This document shows positions 39,874 through 54,204 of a DNA stretch of 64,000 nt, in pieces. Made by a program: the position numbers and the translations under genes. Every line of letters starts with the position of its first letter. Positions within the stretch are counted from its first letter, which is position 1. The DNA is from Meconema thalassinum (Eukaryota > Arthropoda > Insecta > Orthoptera > Tettigoniidae): contig OX336388.2 of the NCBI GenBank assembly GCA_946902985.2, positions 1,699,637,978 to 1,699,701,977 of the forward strand, written 5' to 3'. The notes below the pieces were generated by a model, which was given only the letters and a program-made list of their open reading frames with translations, was not told where the DNA came from and did not search any database.

Positions 39874-42596
39874 TAGCTTCGTTAGTAAATATGACAAGTA
39901 ACTGTAATTTCGATACAAATTATGGCAGGTAACTGTAACTTCGTTACTAATTATGACAGGTAACTGTAACTTCGATAATAATTATTACAGGTAACTGTAA
40001 CTTCGTTACTCATTATGACAAGTAACTGTAATTTCGATACTTATTATGGCTGGTAACTGTAACTTCGTTACTAATTAAGAGAGGTAACTGTAATTTCGAT
40101 ACAAATTATGGCAGGTAACTGTAAATTCGAAACTAATTATGACAGGTAACAGTAACTTCGATTCTATTTATGACAAGTAACAGTAACTTCGATACTTATT
40201 ATGACAAGGAACTGTAACTTCGATACCAATTATGACAGGTAACTGTAACATCGTTACTAATTATGACAAGTAACTGTAATTTCGATACAAATTATGGCAG
40301 GTAACTGTAACTTCGATACTAATTATGCCCAGTAACTATAACATCGATACAAACTATGACAGGTAACTGTAGATTCGATACTAATTATGACAAGTAACTG
40401 TAACTTCGTTACTAATTATGACAAGTAACTGTAATTTCGATACAAATTATGGCAGGTAACTGTAACTTCGATACTAATTATGACAGGTAGCAGTAACTTC
40501 GATACTAATTATGGCAGGTAACTGTAACTTCGTTACTAATTATGACAAGTAACTGTAATTTCGATACTAATTGTGGCAGGTAACTGTAACTTCGTTACTA
40601 ATTATGACCGGTAATTGTAACTTCGTTACTAATTATGACACATAACTATTACTTCGTAATTAATTATGACAGGTAACTGAAACTTCGTTACTAATTATGC
40701 CAAGTAACTGTAACTTCGATACCAATTATGACAGGTAACTGTAACTTCGATACTAATTATGACAAGTAAATGTAACATCGTTACTAACTATGACAAGTAA
40801 CTGTAACGTCGATACAAATTATGGCAGGTAACTGTAACTTTGTTACTAATTATGACAGGTAACTGCAACTTCGATACAAATTATGACGGGTAACTGTAAC
40901 GTCGATACTAATTAAGACAGGTAACTTTAACTTCGATACAAATTATGGCAGGTAACTGTAACTTCGATACTCATTATGGCAGGTAACAGTAACTTCGATA
41001 CTAATTATGACCAGTAACTTTAACTTCGATACTAATTATGACAGGTAACTGAAACTTCGATACTAATTATGACAAGTAACTGTAATTTCGATACAAATTA
41101 TGGTAGGTAACTGTAACTTCGATACTAATTATTACAGGTAAAAGTAACTTCGATACTAATTATGACAAGTAACTGTAACTTCGATACTAATTATGACAGA
41201 TAACTGTATCTTCGTTACTAATTATGACAAGTAACAGTAACTTCGATACTAATTATGACAGGTAAATGTAACTTCGATACTAATTATGACAGGTAACTGT
41301 AACTTCGTTACTAATTATGACAAGTAACTGTAATTTTGATACAAATTAGGGCAGGTAACTGTAACTTCGATACTTATTTAGACAGGTAACTGTAACTTCG
41401 TTACTAATTATGACAGGCAACTGAAACATCGTTACTAATTATGACAAGTAACTTTAATTTCGATACAAATTATGGCAGGTAACTGTAACTGCGATACTAA
41501 TAATGACAGGTGACAGTAACTTCGGTACTAATTATGACAAGTAACTGTAACTTCGTTACTAATTACGACAGGTAACTGTAACTTCGTTACTAATTATGAC
41601 AATTTACTGTAATTTCAATACAATTTATGACAGGTAACTAACTTCGATACTAATTATGACAGGTAACTGTAACTTCGATAATAATTATGACAGGTAACTG
41701 TAACGTCGATACTAATTATGACAGGTAACTGTAACTCCTTTACTAATTATTACAAGTAACTGTAACTTCGATACAAATTATGGCAGGTAACTGTAAATTC
41801 GTTACTAATTATGACAGGTAACTGCAACTTCGATACTAATTATGACGGGTAACTGTAACTTCGATACTAATTAAGACAGGTAACTGTAACTTCGATACAA
41901 ATTATGGCAGGTAACTGTAACTTCGATAGTTATTATGACAGGTAACAGTAACTTCGATACTAATTATGACCAGTAACTGTAACTTCGATACTATTTATGA
42001 CAGGTAACTGTAACTTTGATACTAATTATGACAAGTAACTGTAATTTCGATGCAAATTATGGCAGGTAACTGAAACTTCGATACTTATTAAGACAGGTAA
42101 CTGTAACTTCGTTACTAATTATGACAGGTATCTGAAACTTCGTTACTAATTATGACAAGTAACTTTAATTTCGATACAAATTATGGCAGGTAACTGTAAC
42201 TGCGATACTAATAATGACAGGTGACAGTAACTTCGATACTAATTATGACAAGTAACGGTAACTTCGTTACTAATTACGACAGGGAACTGTAACTTCGTTA
42301 CTAATTATGACAATTTACTATAATTTCAATACAATTTATGACAGGTAACTAACTTCGATACTAATTATGAGAGGTAACTGTAACTTCGATACTAATTATG
42401 ACAGGTAACTGTAACTTCGTTACTAATTATAACAGGTAACTGTAACTTCGTTACTAACTATGACAAGTAACTGTAATTTCGTTACAAAGTATGGCAGGTA
42501 ACTGTAACTGCGATACTAATAATAACAGGTGACAGTAACTTCGGTACTAATTATGACAAGTAACTGTAACTTCGTTACTAATTATGACAAGTAACT
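39874..42596. repeat. Higher-order block repeated at about 45697-48325
   Basis: TAGCTTCGTTAG at 39874 matches 45697 (offset 5,823), and the AATAATAACAGG landmark near 42520 matches 48249 (offset 5,729). The roughly 94-bp drift shows monomer gains or losses inside the block. Divergence occurs near 42597, at AACTTTAATTTCG against AACTGTAATTTTG. Confidence 0.78.
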
Positions 42597-43320
42597 TTAA
42601 TTTCGATACAAATTATGGCAGGTAACTGTAACTTCGATACTTATTTAGACAGGTAACTGTAACTTCGTTACTAATTATGACACGCAACTGAAACTTCGTT
42701 ACTAATTATGACAAGTAACATTAATTTCGATACAAATTATGGCAGGTAACTGTAACTGCGATACTAATAATGACAGGTGACAGTAACTTCGGTACTAATT
42801 ATGACATGTAACTGTAACTTCGTTACAAATTATGACAAGTAACTGTAATTTCGATACTAATAATGGCAGGAAACTGTAACTTCGTTACTAATTATGACAG
42901 GTAACTGTAACGTCGATACTAATTATGACAGGTAACTGAAATATCGGTACTAATTATGACAGGTAACTGTAACTTCGGTACTAATTATGACAAGTAACTG
43001 TAACTTCGATACTAATTATGACAGGTAACAGTAACATCGATACTAATTATGACAAGTAACGGTAACTTCGATACTAATTATTTCAGGTAACAGTAACTTC
43101 GATACTAATTATGAAAAGTAACAATAACGTCGATACTATTTATGGCAAGTAACTGTAACATCGTTACTAATTATGACAGGTAAATGTAACTTCGATACTA
43201 ATTATGACAGGTAACTTTAACTTCGATACTAATTATGACAGGTAACTGTAACTTCGATACTTATTATGACAGGTAACTGTAACTTCGTTACTAATTATGA
43301 CAGGTTACTGTAACTTCGTT

Positions 43321-43331
43321 ACTAATTATGA
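43321..43331 (+). other. Unoccupied homologue of the retrotransposon target site (2)
   Basis: Same context as the site at 38800, displaced by 4,521 bp: AGGTTACTGTAACTTCGTT, a single ACTAATTATGA, then AAAGGAACTGTAATTTCG. Confidence 0.8.
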
Positions 43332-44160
43332 AAAGGAACTGTAATTTCGATACAAATTATGGCAGGTAACTGTAACTTTGTTACTAATTATGACAGGTAA
43401 CTGTAACTTCGATATTAATTATGACAGGTAACTGTAACTTCGATACTAATTATGACAGGTAACTGTAACTTCGTTACTAATTATGACAGGTAACTGTAAC
43501 TTCGATACTAATTATGACAGTTAACTGTAACTTCGATACTAATTATGATAAGTAACTGTAACTTCGATAATAATTATTACAGGTAACTGTCACTTCGTTA
43601 CTAATTATGACAGGTAACTGTAACTTCGATATTAATTATGACAGGTAACTGTAATTCGTTACTAATTATGACAGGTAACTGTTACTTCGATACTAATTAT
43701 GACAGGTAACTGTAACTTAGTTACTAATTATGACAGGTAACTGTAACTTCGATACTAATTATGACAGGTAAATGTAACTTCAATACTAATTATGACAAGT
43801 AACTGTAACTTCGATACCAATTATGACAGGTAACAGTAACATCGTTACTAATTATGACACGTAACTGTAATTTCGATACAAATTATGGCAGGTAACTGTA
43901 ACTTCAATACTAATTATGACCAGTAACTGTAACTTCGATACTAACTATGACAGGTAACTGTAACTTCGATACTAATTATGACAAGTAACTGTAACTTCGA
44001 TACTATTTATGACAGGTAACTGTAATTTCGATACAAATTATGGCATCTAACTGTAACTTTGTTACTAATTATGACAGGTAACTGTTACTTCGATACTAAT
44101 TATGACAGGTAACTGTAACTTCGATACTAATTATGACAGGTAACTGTAACTTCGATACTA

Positions 44161-44656
44161 ATTTTGACAGGTAACTGTAACTTCGATACTTATTATGATA
44201 AGTAACTGTAACTTCGATAATAATTATTACAGGTAACTGTAACTTCGTTACTTATTATGACAGGTAACTGTAACTTGGATATTAATTATGACAGGTAACT
44301 GTAACATCGTTACTAATTAGGACAAGTAACTGTAATTTCGGTACGAATTATGACTTGTAACTGTAACTTCGTTACTAATTATGACAGGTAACTGTAACTT
44401 CGATACTAATTTTGACAGGTAACTGTAACTTCGATACTTATTATGATAAGTAACTGTAACTTCGATAATAATTATTACAGGTAACTGTAACTTCGTTACT
44501 TATTATGACAGGTAACTTTAACTTCGATACTAATTATGACAGGTAACTGTAACTTCGATACTTATTATGACAGGTAACTATAACTTCGTTACTAATTATG
44601 ACAGGTTACTGTAACTTCGTTACTAATTATGATAAGTAACTGTAACTTCGATAATA
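44161..44656. repeat. Local 248-bp (8-monomer) duplication
   Basis: ATTTTGACAG occurs at 44161 and 44409, 248 bp (8 x 31) apart. It is followed in both by the monomer with TTATTATGATAAG and the AATAATTATTACAGG monomer. The second unit then departs into a different monomer order. The right boundary is approximate. Confidence 0.65.
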
Positions 44657-45020
44657 ATTATTACAGGTAACTGTCACTTCGTTACTAATTATGACAGGTA
44701 ACTGTAACTTTGATATTAATTATGACAGGTAACTGTAACTTCGTTACTAATTATGACAGGTAACTGTTACTTCGATACTAATTATGACAGGTAACTGTAA
44801 CTTAGTTACTAATTATGACAGGTAACTGTAACTTCGATACCAATTATGACAGGTAAATGTAACTTCAATACTAATTATGACAAGTAACTGTAACTTCGAT
44901 ACCAATTATGACAGGTAACAGTAACTTCAATACTAATTATGACCAGTAACTGTAACTTCGATACTAACTATGACAGGTAACTGTAACTTCGATTCTAATT
45001 ATGACAAGTAACTGTAACTT

Positions 45021-45765
45021 GGATATTAATTATGACAGGTAACTGTAACATCGTTACTAATTATGACAGGTAACTGTAACTTCGATACTAATTATGACAG
45101 GTAACTGTATCTTCGTTACTAATTAGGACAAGAAACTGTAATTTCGGTACGAATTATGACTTGTAACTGTAACTTCGTTACTAATTATGACAGGTAACTG
45201 TAGCTTCGTTAGTAAATATGACACGTAACTGTAATTTCGATACAAATTATGGCAGGTAACTGTAACTTCAATACTAATTATGACCAGTAACTGTAACTTC
45301 GATACTAACTATGACAGGTAACTGTAACTTCGATAATAATTATGACAAGTAACTGTAACTTCGATACTATTTATGACAGGTAACTGTAATTTCGATACAA
45401 ATTATGGCATCTAACTGTAACTTTGTTACTAATTATGACAGGTAACTGTTACTTCGATACTAATTATGACAGGTAACTGTAACTTCGATACTAATTATGA
45501 CAGGTAACTGTAACTTGGATATTAATTATGACAGGTAACTGTAACATCGTTACTAATTATGACAGGTAACTGTAACTTCGATACTAATTATGACAGGTAA
45601 CTGTATCTTCGTTACTAATTAGGACAAGTAACTGTAATTTCGGTACGAATTATGACTTGTAACTGTAACTTCGTTACTAATTATGACAGGTAACTGTAGC
45701 TTCGTTAGTAAATATGACAAGTAACTGTAATTTCGATACAAATTATGGCAGGTAACTGTAACTTC
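45021..45765. repeat. Local 496-bp (16-monomer) periodicity
   Basis: GGATATTAATTATG at 45021 and 45517, and TAGCTTCGTTAG at 45201 and 45697, are 496 bp (16 x 31) apart. The shared block runs about 245 bp and then separates (TTCAATAC against TTCGTTAC). Confidence 0.7.
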
Positions 45766-48328
45766 GTTACTAATTATGACAGGTAACTGTAACTTCGATA
45801 ATAATTATTACAGGTAACTGTAACTTCGTTACTCATTATGACATGTAACTGTAATTTCGATACTTATTATGGCTGGTAACTGTAACTTCGTTACTAATTA
45901 AGAGAGGTAACTGTAATTTCGATACAAATTATGGCAGGTAACTGTAAATTCGAAACTAATTATGACAGGTAACAGTAACTTCGATTCTATTTATGACAAG
46001 TAACAGTAACTTCGATACTTATTATGACAAGGAACTGTAACTTCGATACCAATTATGACAGGTAACTGTAACATCGTTACTAATTATGACAAGTAACTGT
46101 AATTTCGATACAAATTATGGCAGGTAACTGTAACTTCGATACTAATTATGACCAGTAACTGTAACATCGATACAAACTATGACAGGTAACTGTAGCTTCG
46201 ATACTAATTATGACAAGTAACTGTAACTTCGTTACTAATTATGACAAGTAACTGTAATTTCGATACAAATTATGGCAGGTAACTGTAACTTCGATACTAA
46301 TTATGACAGGTAGCAGTAACTTCGATACTAATTATGGCAGGTAACTGTAACTTCGTTACTAATTATGACAAGTAACTGTAATTTCGATACTAATTGTGGC
46401 AGGTAACTGTAACTTCGTTACTAATTATGACCGGTAATTGTAACTTCGTTACTAATTATGACACATAACTATTACTTCGTTATTAATCATGACAGGTAAC
46501 TGTAACTTCGTTACTAATTATGCCAAGTAACTGTAACTTCGATACCAATTATGACAGGTAACTGTAACTTCGATACTAATTATGACAAGTAAATGTAACA
46601 TCGTTACTAACTATGACAAGTAACTGTAACGTCGATACTAATTATGACAGATAACTGTATCTTCGTTACTAATTATGACAAGTAACAGTAACTTCGATAC
46701 TAATTATGACAGGTAACTGTAACTTTGTTACTAATTATGACAGGTAACTGCAACTTCGATACTAATTATGACGGGTAACTGTAACTTCGATACTAATTAA
46801 GACAGGTAACTGTAACTTCGATACAAATTATGGCAGGTAACTGTAACTTCGATACTCATTATGACAGGTAACAGTAACTTCGATACTAATTATGACCAGT
46901 AACTGTAACTTCGATACTAATTATGACAGATAACTGTATCTTCGTTACTAATTATGACAAGTAACAGTAACTTCGATACTAATTATGACAGGTAAATGTA
47001 ACTTCGATACTAATTATGACAGGTAACTGTAACTTCGTTACTAATTATGACAAGTAACTGTAATTTTGATACAAATTAGGGCAGGTAACTGTAACTTCGA
47101 TACTTATTTAGACAGGTAACTGTAACTTCGTTACTAATTATGACAGGCAACTGAAACTTCGTTACTAATTATGACAAGTAACTTTAATTTCGATACAAAT
47201 TATGGCAGGTAACTGTAACTGCGATACTAATAAAGACAGGTGACAGTAACTTCGGTACTAATTATGACAAGTAACTGTAACTTCGTTACTAATTACGACA
47301 GGTAACTGTAACATCGTTACTAATTATGACAATTTACTGTAATTTCAATACAATTTATGACAGGTAACTAACTTCGATACTAATTATGACAGGTAAATGT
47401 AACTTCGATAATAATTATGACAGGTAACTGTAACGTCGATACTAATTATGATAGGTAACTGTAACTTCTTTACTAATTATTACAAGTAACTGTAACTTCG
47501 ATACAAATTATGGCAGGTAACTGTAACTTCGTTACTAATTATGACAGGTAACTGCAACTTCGATACTAATTATGACGGGTAACTGTAACTTCGATACTAA
47601 TTAAGACAGGTAACTGTAACTTCGATACAAATTATGGCAGGTAACTGTAACTTCGATAGTTATTATGACAGGTAACAGTAACTTCGATACTAATTATGAC
47701 CAGTAACTGTAACTTCGATACTATTTATGACAGGTAACTGTAACTTTGATACTAATTATGACAAGTAACTGTAATTTCGATGCAAATTATGGCAGGTAAC
47801 TGAAACTTCGATACTTATAAGACAGTAAACTGTAACTTCGTTACTAATTATGACAGGTATCTGAAACTTCGTTACTAATTATGACAAGTAACTTTAATTT
47901 CGGTACAAATTATGGCAGGTAACTGTAACTGCGATACTAATAATGACAGGTGACAGTACCTTCGATACTAATTATGACAAGTAACGGTAACTTCGTTACT
48001 AATTACGACAGGGAACTGTAACTTCGTTACTAATTATGACAATTTACTGTAATTTCAATACAATTTATGACAGGTAACTAACTTCGATACTAATTATGAG
48101 AGGTAACTGTAACTTCGATACTAATTATGACAGGTAACTGTAACTTCGTTACTAATTATAACAGGTAACTGTAACTTCTTTACTAACTATGACAAGTAAC
48201 TGTAATTTCGTTACAAATTATGGCAGGTAACTGTAACTGCGATACTAATAATAACAGGTGACAGTAACTTCGGTACTAATTATGACAAGTAACTGTAACT
48301 TCGTTACTAATTATGACAAGTAACTGTA

Positions 48329-48824
48329 ATTTTGATACAAATTATGGCAGGTAACTGTAACTTCGATACTTATTTAGGCAGGTAACTGTAACTTCGTTAC
48401 TAATTATAACAGGCAACTGAAACTTCGTTACTAATTATGACAAGTAACTTTAATTTCGATACAAATTATGGCAGGTAACTGTAACTGCGATACTTATAAT
48501 AACAGGTGACAGTAACTTCGGTACTAATTATGACAAGTAACTGTAACTTCGTTACTAATTATGACAAGTAACTGTAATTTTGATACAAATTATGGCAGGT
48601 AACTGTAACTTCGATACTTATTTAGACAGGTAACTGTAACTTCGTTACTAATTATAACACGCAACTGAAACTTCGTTACTAATTATGACAAGTAACTTTA
48701 ATTTCGATACAAATTATGGCAGGTAACTGTAACTGCGATACTAATAATGACAGGTGACAGTAACTTCGGTACTAATTATGACAAGTAACTGTAACTTCGT
48801 TACTAATTATGACAACTAACTGTA
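48329..48824. repeat. 248-bp (8-monomer) tandem repeat
   Basis: ATTTTGATACAAATTATGG at 48329 and 48577 is 248 bp apart. The same eight-monomer module recurs at 56071/56319, 58210/58458 and in the 61.15-61.4 kb block. It contains the distinctive GGTGACAG monomer. Confidence 0.75.
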
Positions 48825-49297
48825 ATTTCGATACTAATAATGGCAGGAAACTGTAACTTCGTTACTAATTATGACAGGTAACTGTAACGTCGATACTAAT
48901 TATGACAGGTAACTGAAACATCGGTACTTATTATGACAGGTAACTGTAACTTCGGTACTAATTATGACAAGTAACTGTAACTTCGATACTAATTATGACA
49001 GGTAACAGTAACATCGATACTAATTATGACAAGTAACGGTAACTTCGATACTAATTATTTCAGGTAACAGTAACTTCGATACTAATTATGAAAAGTAACA
49101 ATAACTTCGATACTATTTATGGCAAGTAACTGTAACATCGTTACTAATTATGACAGGTAAATGTAACTTCGATACTAATTATGACAGGTAACTTTAACCT
49201 CGATACTAATTATGACAGGTAACTGTAACTTCGATACTTATTATGACAGGTAACTGTAACTTCGTTACTAATTATGACAGGTTACTGTAACTTCGTT

Positions 49298-49308
49298 ACT
49301 AATTATGA
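49298..49308 (+). other. Unoccupied homologue of the retrotransposon target site (3)
   Basis: The AGGTTA-marked monomer is followed by a single ACTAATTATGA and AAAGGAACTGTAATTTCG, with the CTTTAAC marker monomer upstream. Confidence 0.8.
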
Positions 49309-52300
49309 AAAGGAACTGTAATTTCGATACAAATTATGGCAGGTAACTGTAACTTTGTTACTAATTATGACAGGTAACTGTAACATCGATAGTAATTATG
49401 ACAGGTAACTGTAACTTCGATACTAATTATGACAGGTAACTGTAACTTCGTTACTAATTATGACAGGTAACTGTATCTTCGATACTAATTATGACAGTTA
49501 ACTGTAACTTCGATACTAATTATGATAAGTAACTGTAACTTCGATAATAATTATTACAGGTAACTGTCACTTCGTTACTAATTATGACAGGTAACTGTAA
49601 CTTCGATATTAATTATGACAGGTAACTGTAACTTCGTTACTAATTATGACAGGTAACTGTTACTTCGATACTAATTATGACAGGTAGCTGTAACTTAGTT
49701 ACTAATTATGACAGGTAACTGTAACTTCGATACTAATTATGACAGGTAAATGTAACTTCAATACTAATTATGACAAGTAACTGTAACTTCGATACCAATT
49801 ATGACAGGTTACAGTAACATCGTTACTAATTATGACACGTAACTGTAATTTCGATACAAATTATGGCAGGTAACTGTAACTTCAATACTAATTATGACCA
49901 GTAACTGTAACTTCGATACTATCTATGACAGGTAACTGTAACTTCGATACTAATTATGACAAGTAACTGTAACTTCGATACTATTTATGACAGGTAACTG
50001 TAATTTCGATACAAATTATGGCATCTAACTGTAACTTTGTTACTAATTATGACAGGTAACTGTTACTTCGATACTAATTATGACAGGTAACTGTAACTTC
50101 GATACTAATTATGACAAGAAACTGTAACTTCGATACTAATTATGACAGGTAACTCTAACTTCGATACTTATTATGATAAGTAACTGTAACTTCGATAATA
50201 ATTATTACAGGTAAATGTAACTTCGTTACTAATTATGACAGGTAACTGTAACTTGGATATTAATTATGACAGGTAACTGTAACTTGGATATTAATTATGA
50301 CAGGTAACTGTAACATCGTTACTAATTATGACAGGTAACTGTAACTTCGATACTAATTATGACAGGTAACTGTATCTTCGTTACTAATTAGGACAAGTAA
50401 CTGTAATTTCGTTACGAATTATGACTAGTAACTGTAACTTCGTTACTAATTATGACAGGTAACTGTAGCTTCGTTACTAAATATGACAAGTAACTGTAAT
50501 TTCGATACAAATTATGGCAGGTAACTGTAACTTCGTTACTAATTATGACAGGTAACTGTAACTTCGATAATAATTATTACAGGTAACTGTAACTTCGTTA
50601 CTCATTATGACAAGTAACTGTAATTTCGATACTTATTATGGCTGGTAACTGTAACTTCGTTACTAATTAAGAGAGGTAACTGTAATTTCGATACAAATTA
50701 TGGCAGGTAACTGTAAATTCGAAACTAATTATGACAGGTAACAGTAACTTCGATTCTATTTATGACAAGTAACAGTAACTTCGATACTTATTATGACAAG
50801 TAACTGTAACTTCGATACCAATTATGACAGGTAACTGTAATATCGTTACTAATTATGACAAGTAACTGTAATTTCGATACAAATTATGGCAGGTAACTGT
50901 AACTTCGATACTAATTATGACCAGTAACTGTAACATCGATACAAACTATGACAGGTAACCGTAACTTCGATACTAATTATGACAAGTAACTGTAACTTCG
51001 TTACTAATTATGACAAGTAACTGTAATTTCGATACAAATTATGGCAGGTAACTGTATCTTCGATACTAATTATGACAGGTAGCAGTAACTTCGTTACTAA
51101 TTATGGCAGGTAACTGTAACTTCGTTACTAATTATGACAAGTAACTGTAATTTCGATACTAATTACGGCAGGTAACTATAACTTCGTTACTAATTATGAC
51201 CGGTAATTGTAACTTCGTTACTAATTATGACACATAACTATTACTTCGTTATTAATTATGACAGGTAACTGTAACTTCGTTACTAATTATGCCAAGTAAC
51301 TGTAACTTCGATACCAATTATGACAGGTAACTGTAACTTCGATACTAATTATGACAAGTAAATGTAACATCGTTACTAACTATGACAAGTAACTGTAACT
51401 TCGATACAAATTATGGCAGGTAACTGTAACTTTGTTACTAATTATGACAGGTAACTGCAACTTCGATACTAATTATAACGGGTAACTGTAACTTCGATAC
51501 TAATTAAGACAGGTAACTGTAACTTCGATACAATTATGGCAGGTAACTGTAACTTCGATACTCATTATGACAGGTAACAGTAACTTCGATACTAATTATG
51601 ACCAGTAACTTTAACTTCGATACTAATTATGACAGGTAACTGAAACTTCGATACTAATTATGACAAGTAACTGTAATTTCGATACAAATTATGGTAGGTA
51701 ACTGTAACTTCGATACTAATTATTACAGGTAAAAGTAACTTCGATACTAATTATGACAAGTAACAGTAACTTCGATACTAATTATGACAAGTAAGTGTAA
51801 CTTCGATACTAATTATGACAGATAACTGTATCTTCGTTACTAATTATGACAAGTAACAGTAACTTCGATACTAATTATGACAGGTAAATGTAACTTCGAT
51901 ACTAATTATGACAGGTAACTGTAACTTCGTTACTAATTATGACAAGTAACTGTAATTTTGATACAAATTATGGCAGGTAACTGTAACTTCGATACATATT
52001 TAGACAGGTAACTGTAACTTCGTTACTAATTATGACAGGCAACTGAAACTTCGTTACTAATTATGACAAGTAACTTTAATTTCGATACAAATTATGGCAG
52101 GTAACTGTAACTGCGATACTAATAATGACAGGTGACAGTAACTTCGGTACTAATTGTGACAAGTAACTGTAACTTCGTTACTAATTATGACATGTAACTG
52201 TAATTTCGATACTAATAATGGCAGGTAACTGTAACTTCGTTACTAATTATGACAGGTAACTGTAACGTCGATACTAATTATGACAGGAAACTGCAACTTC

Positions 52301-53552
52301 GATACTAATTATGACGGGTAACTGTAACTTCGATACTAATTAAGGCAGGTAACTGTAACTTCGTTACTAATTATGACAGGTAACTGCAACGTCGATACTA
52401 ATTATGACGGGTAACTGTAACTTCGATACTAATTAAGACAGGTAACTGTAACTTCGATACAAATTATGGCAGGTAACTGTAACTTCGATAATAATTATGA
52501 CAGGTAACAGTAACTTCGATACTAATTATGACCAGTAACTGTAACTTCGATACTATTTATGACAGGTAACTGTAACTTCGATACTAATTATGACAAGTAA
52601 CTGTAATTTCGATGCAAATTATGGCAGGTAACTGAAACTTCGATACTTATTAAGACAGGTAACTGTAACTTCGTTACTAATTATGACAGGTATCTGAAAC
52701 TTCGTTACTAATTATGGCAAGTAACTTTAATTTCGATACAATTTATGGCAGGTAACTGTAACTGCGATACTAATAATGACAGGTGACAGTAACTTCGATA
52801 CTAATTATGACAAGTAACTGTAACTTCTTTACTAATTACGACAGGTAACTGTAACTTCGTTACTAATTATGACAATTTACTGTAATTTCAATACAATTTA
52901 TGACAGGTAACTAACTTCGATACTAATTATGACAGGCAACTGTAACTTCGATACTAATTATGACAGGTAACTGTAACTTCGCTACTAATTATAACAGGTA
53001 ACTGTAACTTCGTTACTAACTATGACAAATAACTGTAATTTCGTTACTAATTATGGCAGGTATCTGTATCTTCGTTACTAATAATGACAGGTAACTGTAA
53101 CTTCGATACTAATTATGACAGGTAACTGTAACTTCGATACTAATTATGACAGGTAACTGAAACTTCGATACTAATTATGACAGGTAACTGTAACTTCGGT
53201 ACTATTTATGACAAGTAACTGTAATTTCGATACTAATTATGACAGGTAACAGTAACATCGATACTAATTATGACAAGTAACTGTAACTTCATTACTAATT
53301 ATTTCAGGTAACAGTTACTTCGATACTAATTGTGAAAAGTAACAATAACTTCGATACTAATTATGACAAGTAACTGTAACTTCGTTACTAATTATGACAG
53401 CTAACTGTAACTTCGATACTAATTATGACAGGTATCTTTAACTTCGATACTAATTATGACAGGTAACTGTAACTTCGATACTAATTATGACAGGTAACTG
53501 TAACTTCGTTACTAATTATGACAGGTTATTTTAACTTCGTTACTAATTATAA

Positions 53553-54204
53553 AAACAAAAATACTGGAATGCAGCCGAAATAAATCAGAAACATCCACGG
53601 AGATCAAATTGGCAGGTGAAAAGTTGAAGGAAGTAGGAGATTTCTGTTACTTAGGAAGCAGAATAACCAGTGATGGACGAAGCAAAGAGGATATAAAGAG
53701 TAGGTTGGCTCAGGCAAGAAAAGCATTTCTACAAAAAAGGAACCTGCTGACATCGAATATAGATTTAGGTATTAGGAAGTCATTTTTGAAAGTTTTTGTT
53801 TGGAGCGTGGCGCTCTATGGAAGTGAAACTTGGACTATTGGTGTAGCAGAAAAGAGGAGAATTAAAGCATTTGAAATGTGGTGCTACAGGAGAATGATGA
53901 AGATCAGATGGGTAGATAGGGTTACAAACAAAGAGGTATTAAGACGAGTGGGAGAGGAGAGATGTTTCTGGCGACTGCTAATGAAGAGAAGGGATAGGTA
54001 GGTAGGACACATACTAAGACACCCAGGCATAGCAAGCTTAGTTAAGGAAGGAAGGGTCGAGGACAAGAACTGTAGGGGTAGACCAAGGTTAGAATATGTA
54101 AAACAGATTGCCTCGGATGTAGGGTGTGGTAGCTATGTAGAGATGAAACGATTAACTCAGGACAGGGAGGCATGGAGAATGCATCAAACCAGTCAAAAGA
54201 CTGA
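53553..54204 (+). pseudogene. Reverse transcriptase C-terminal remnant, copy 9 (broken)
   Basis: The satellite-derived ATG is lost (ATG to ATA). The frame is open from the insert start to TAG 53999-54001, the stop it shares in position with subtype B. Residues include FCYLGSRITSDG, FLKVFVWS, YGSETWT, GVAEKRRIKAFE and VGEERCFWRLLMKRRDR. After the TAG the frame continues through VGHILRHPGIASLVKEGRVE and CGSYVEMKRLTQDREAWR, until a 1-base deletion near 54178 breaks it shortly before the natural stop at 54202-54204. It is the least disrupted copy, yet it has no catalytic core. Confidence 0.9.

Larger units (their letters stand above)
35886..53552. repeat. 31-bp satellite array, segment 9: 17.7 kb without inserts
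   Basis: Pure 31-bp satellite in long higher-order units. The landmark GGCATCTAAC recurs near 36115, 39521, 44042, 45407 and 50020. Large blocks repeat: 38.09-39.87 kb resembles 42.61-44.39 kb (offset 4,521 bp), and 39.87-42.59 kb resembles 45.69-48.3 kb (offset about 5.73-5.82 kb). Shortened 29-bp monomers (GGTAACTAACTTCG) mark this domain at about 41632, 42342, 47361, 48071 and 52903. Unoccupied homologues of the insertion site lie at 38800, 43321 and 49298. No gene is visible on either strand. Confidence 0.96.
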
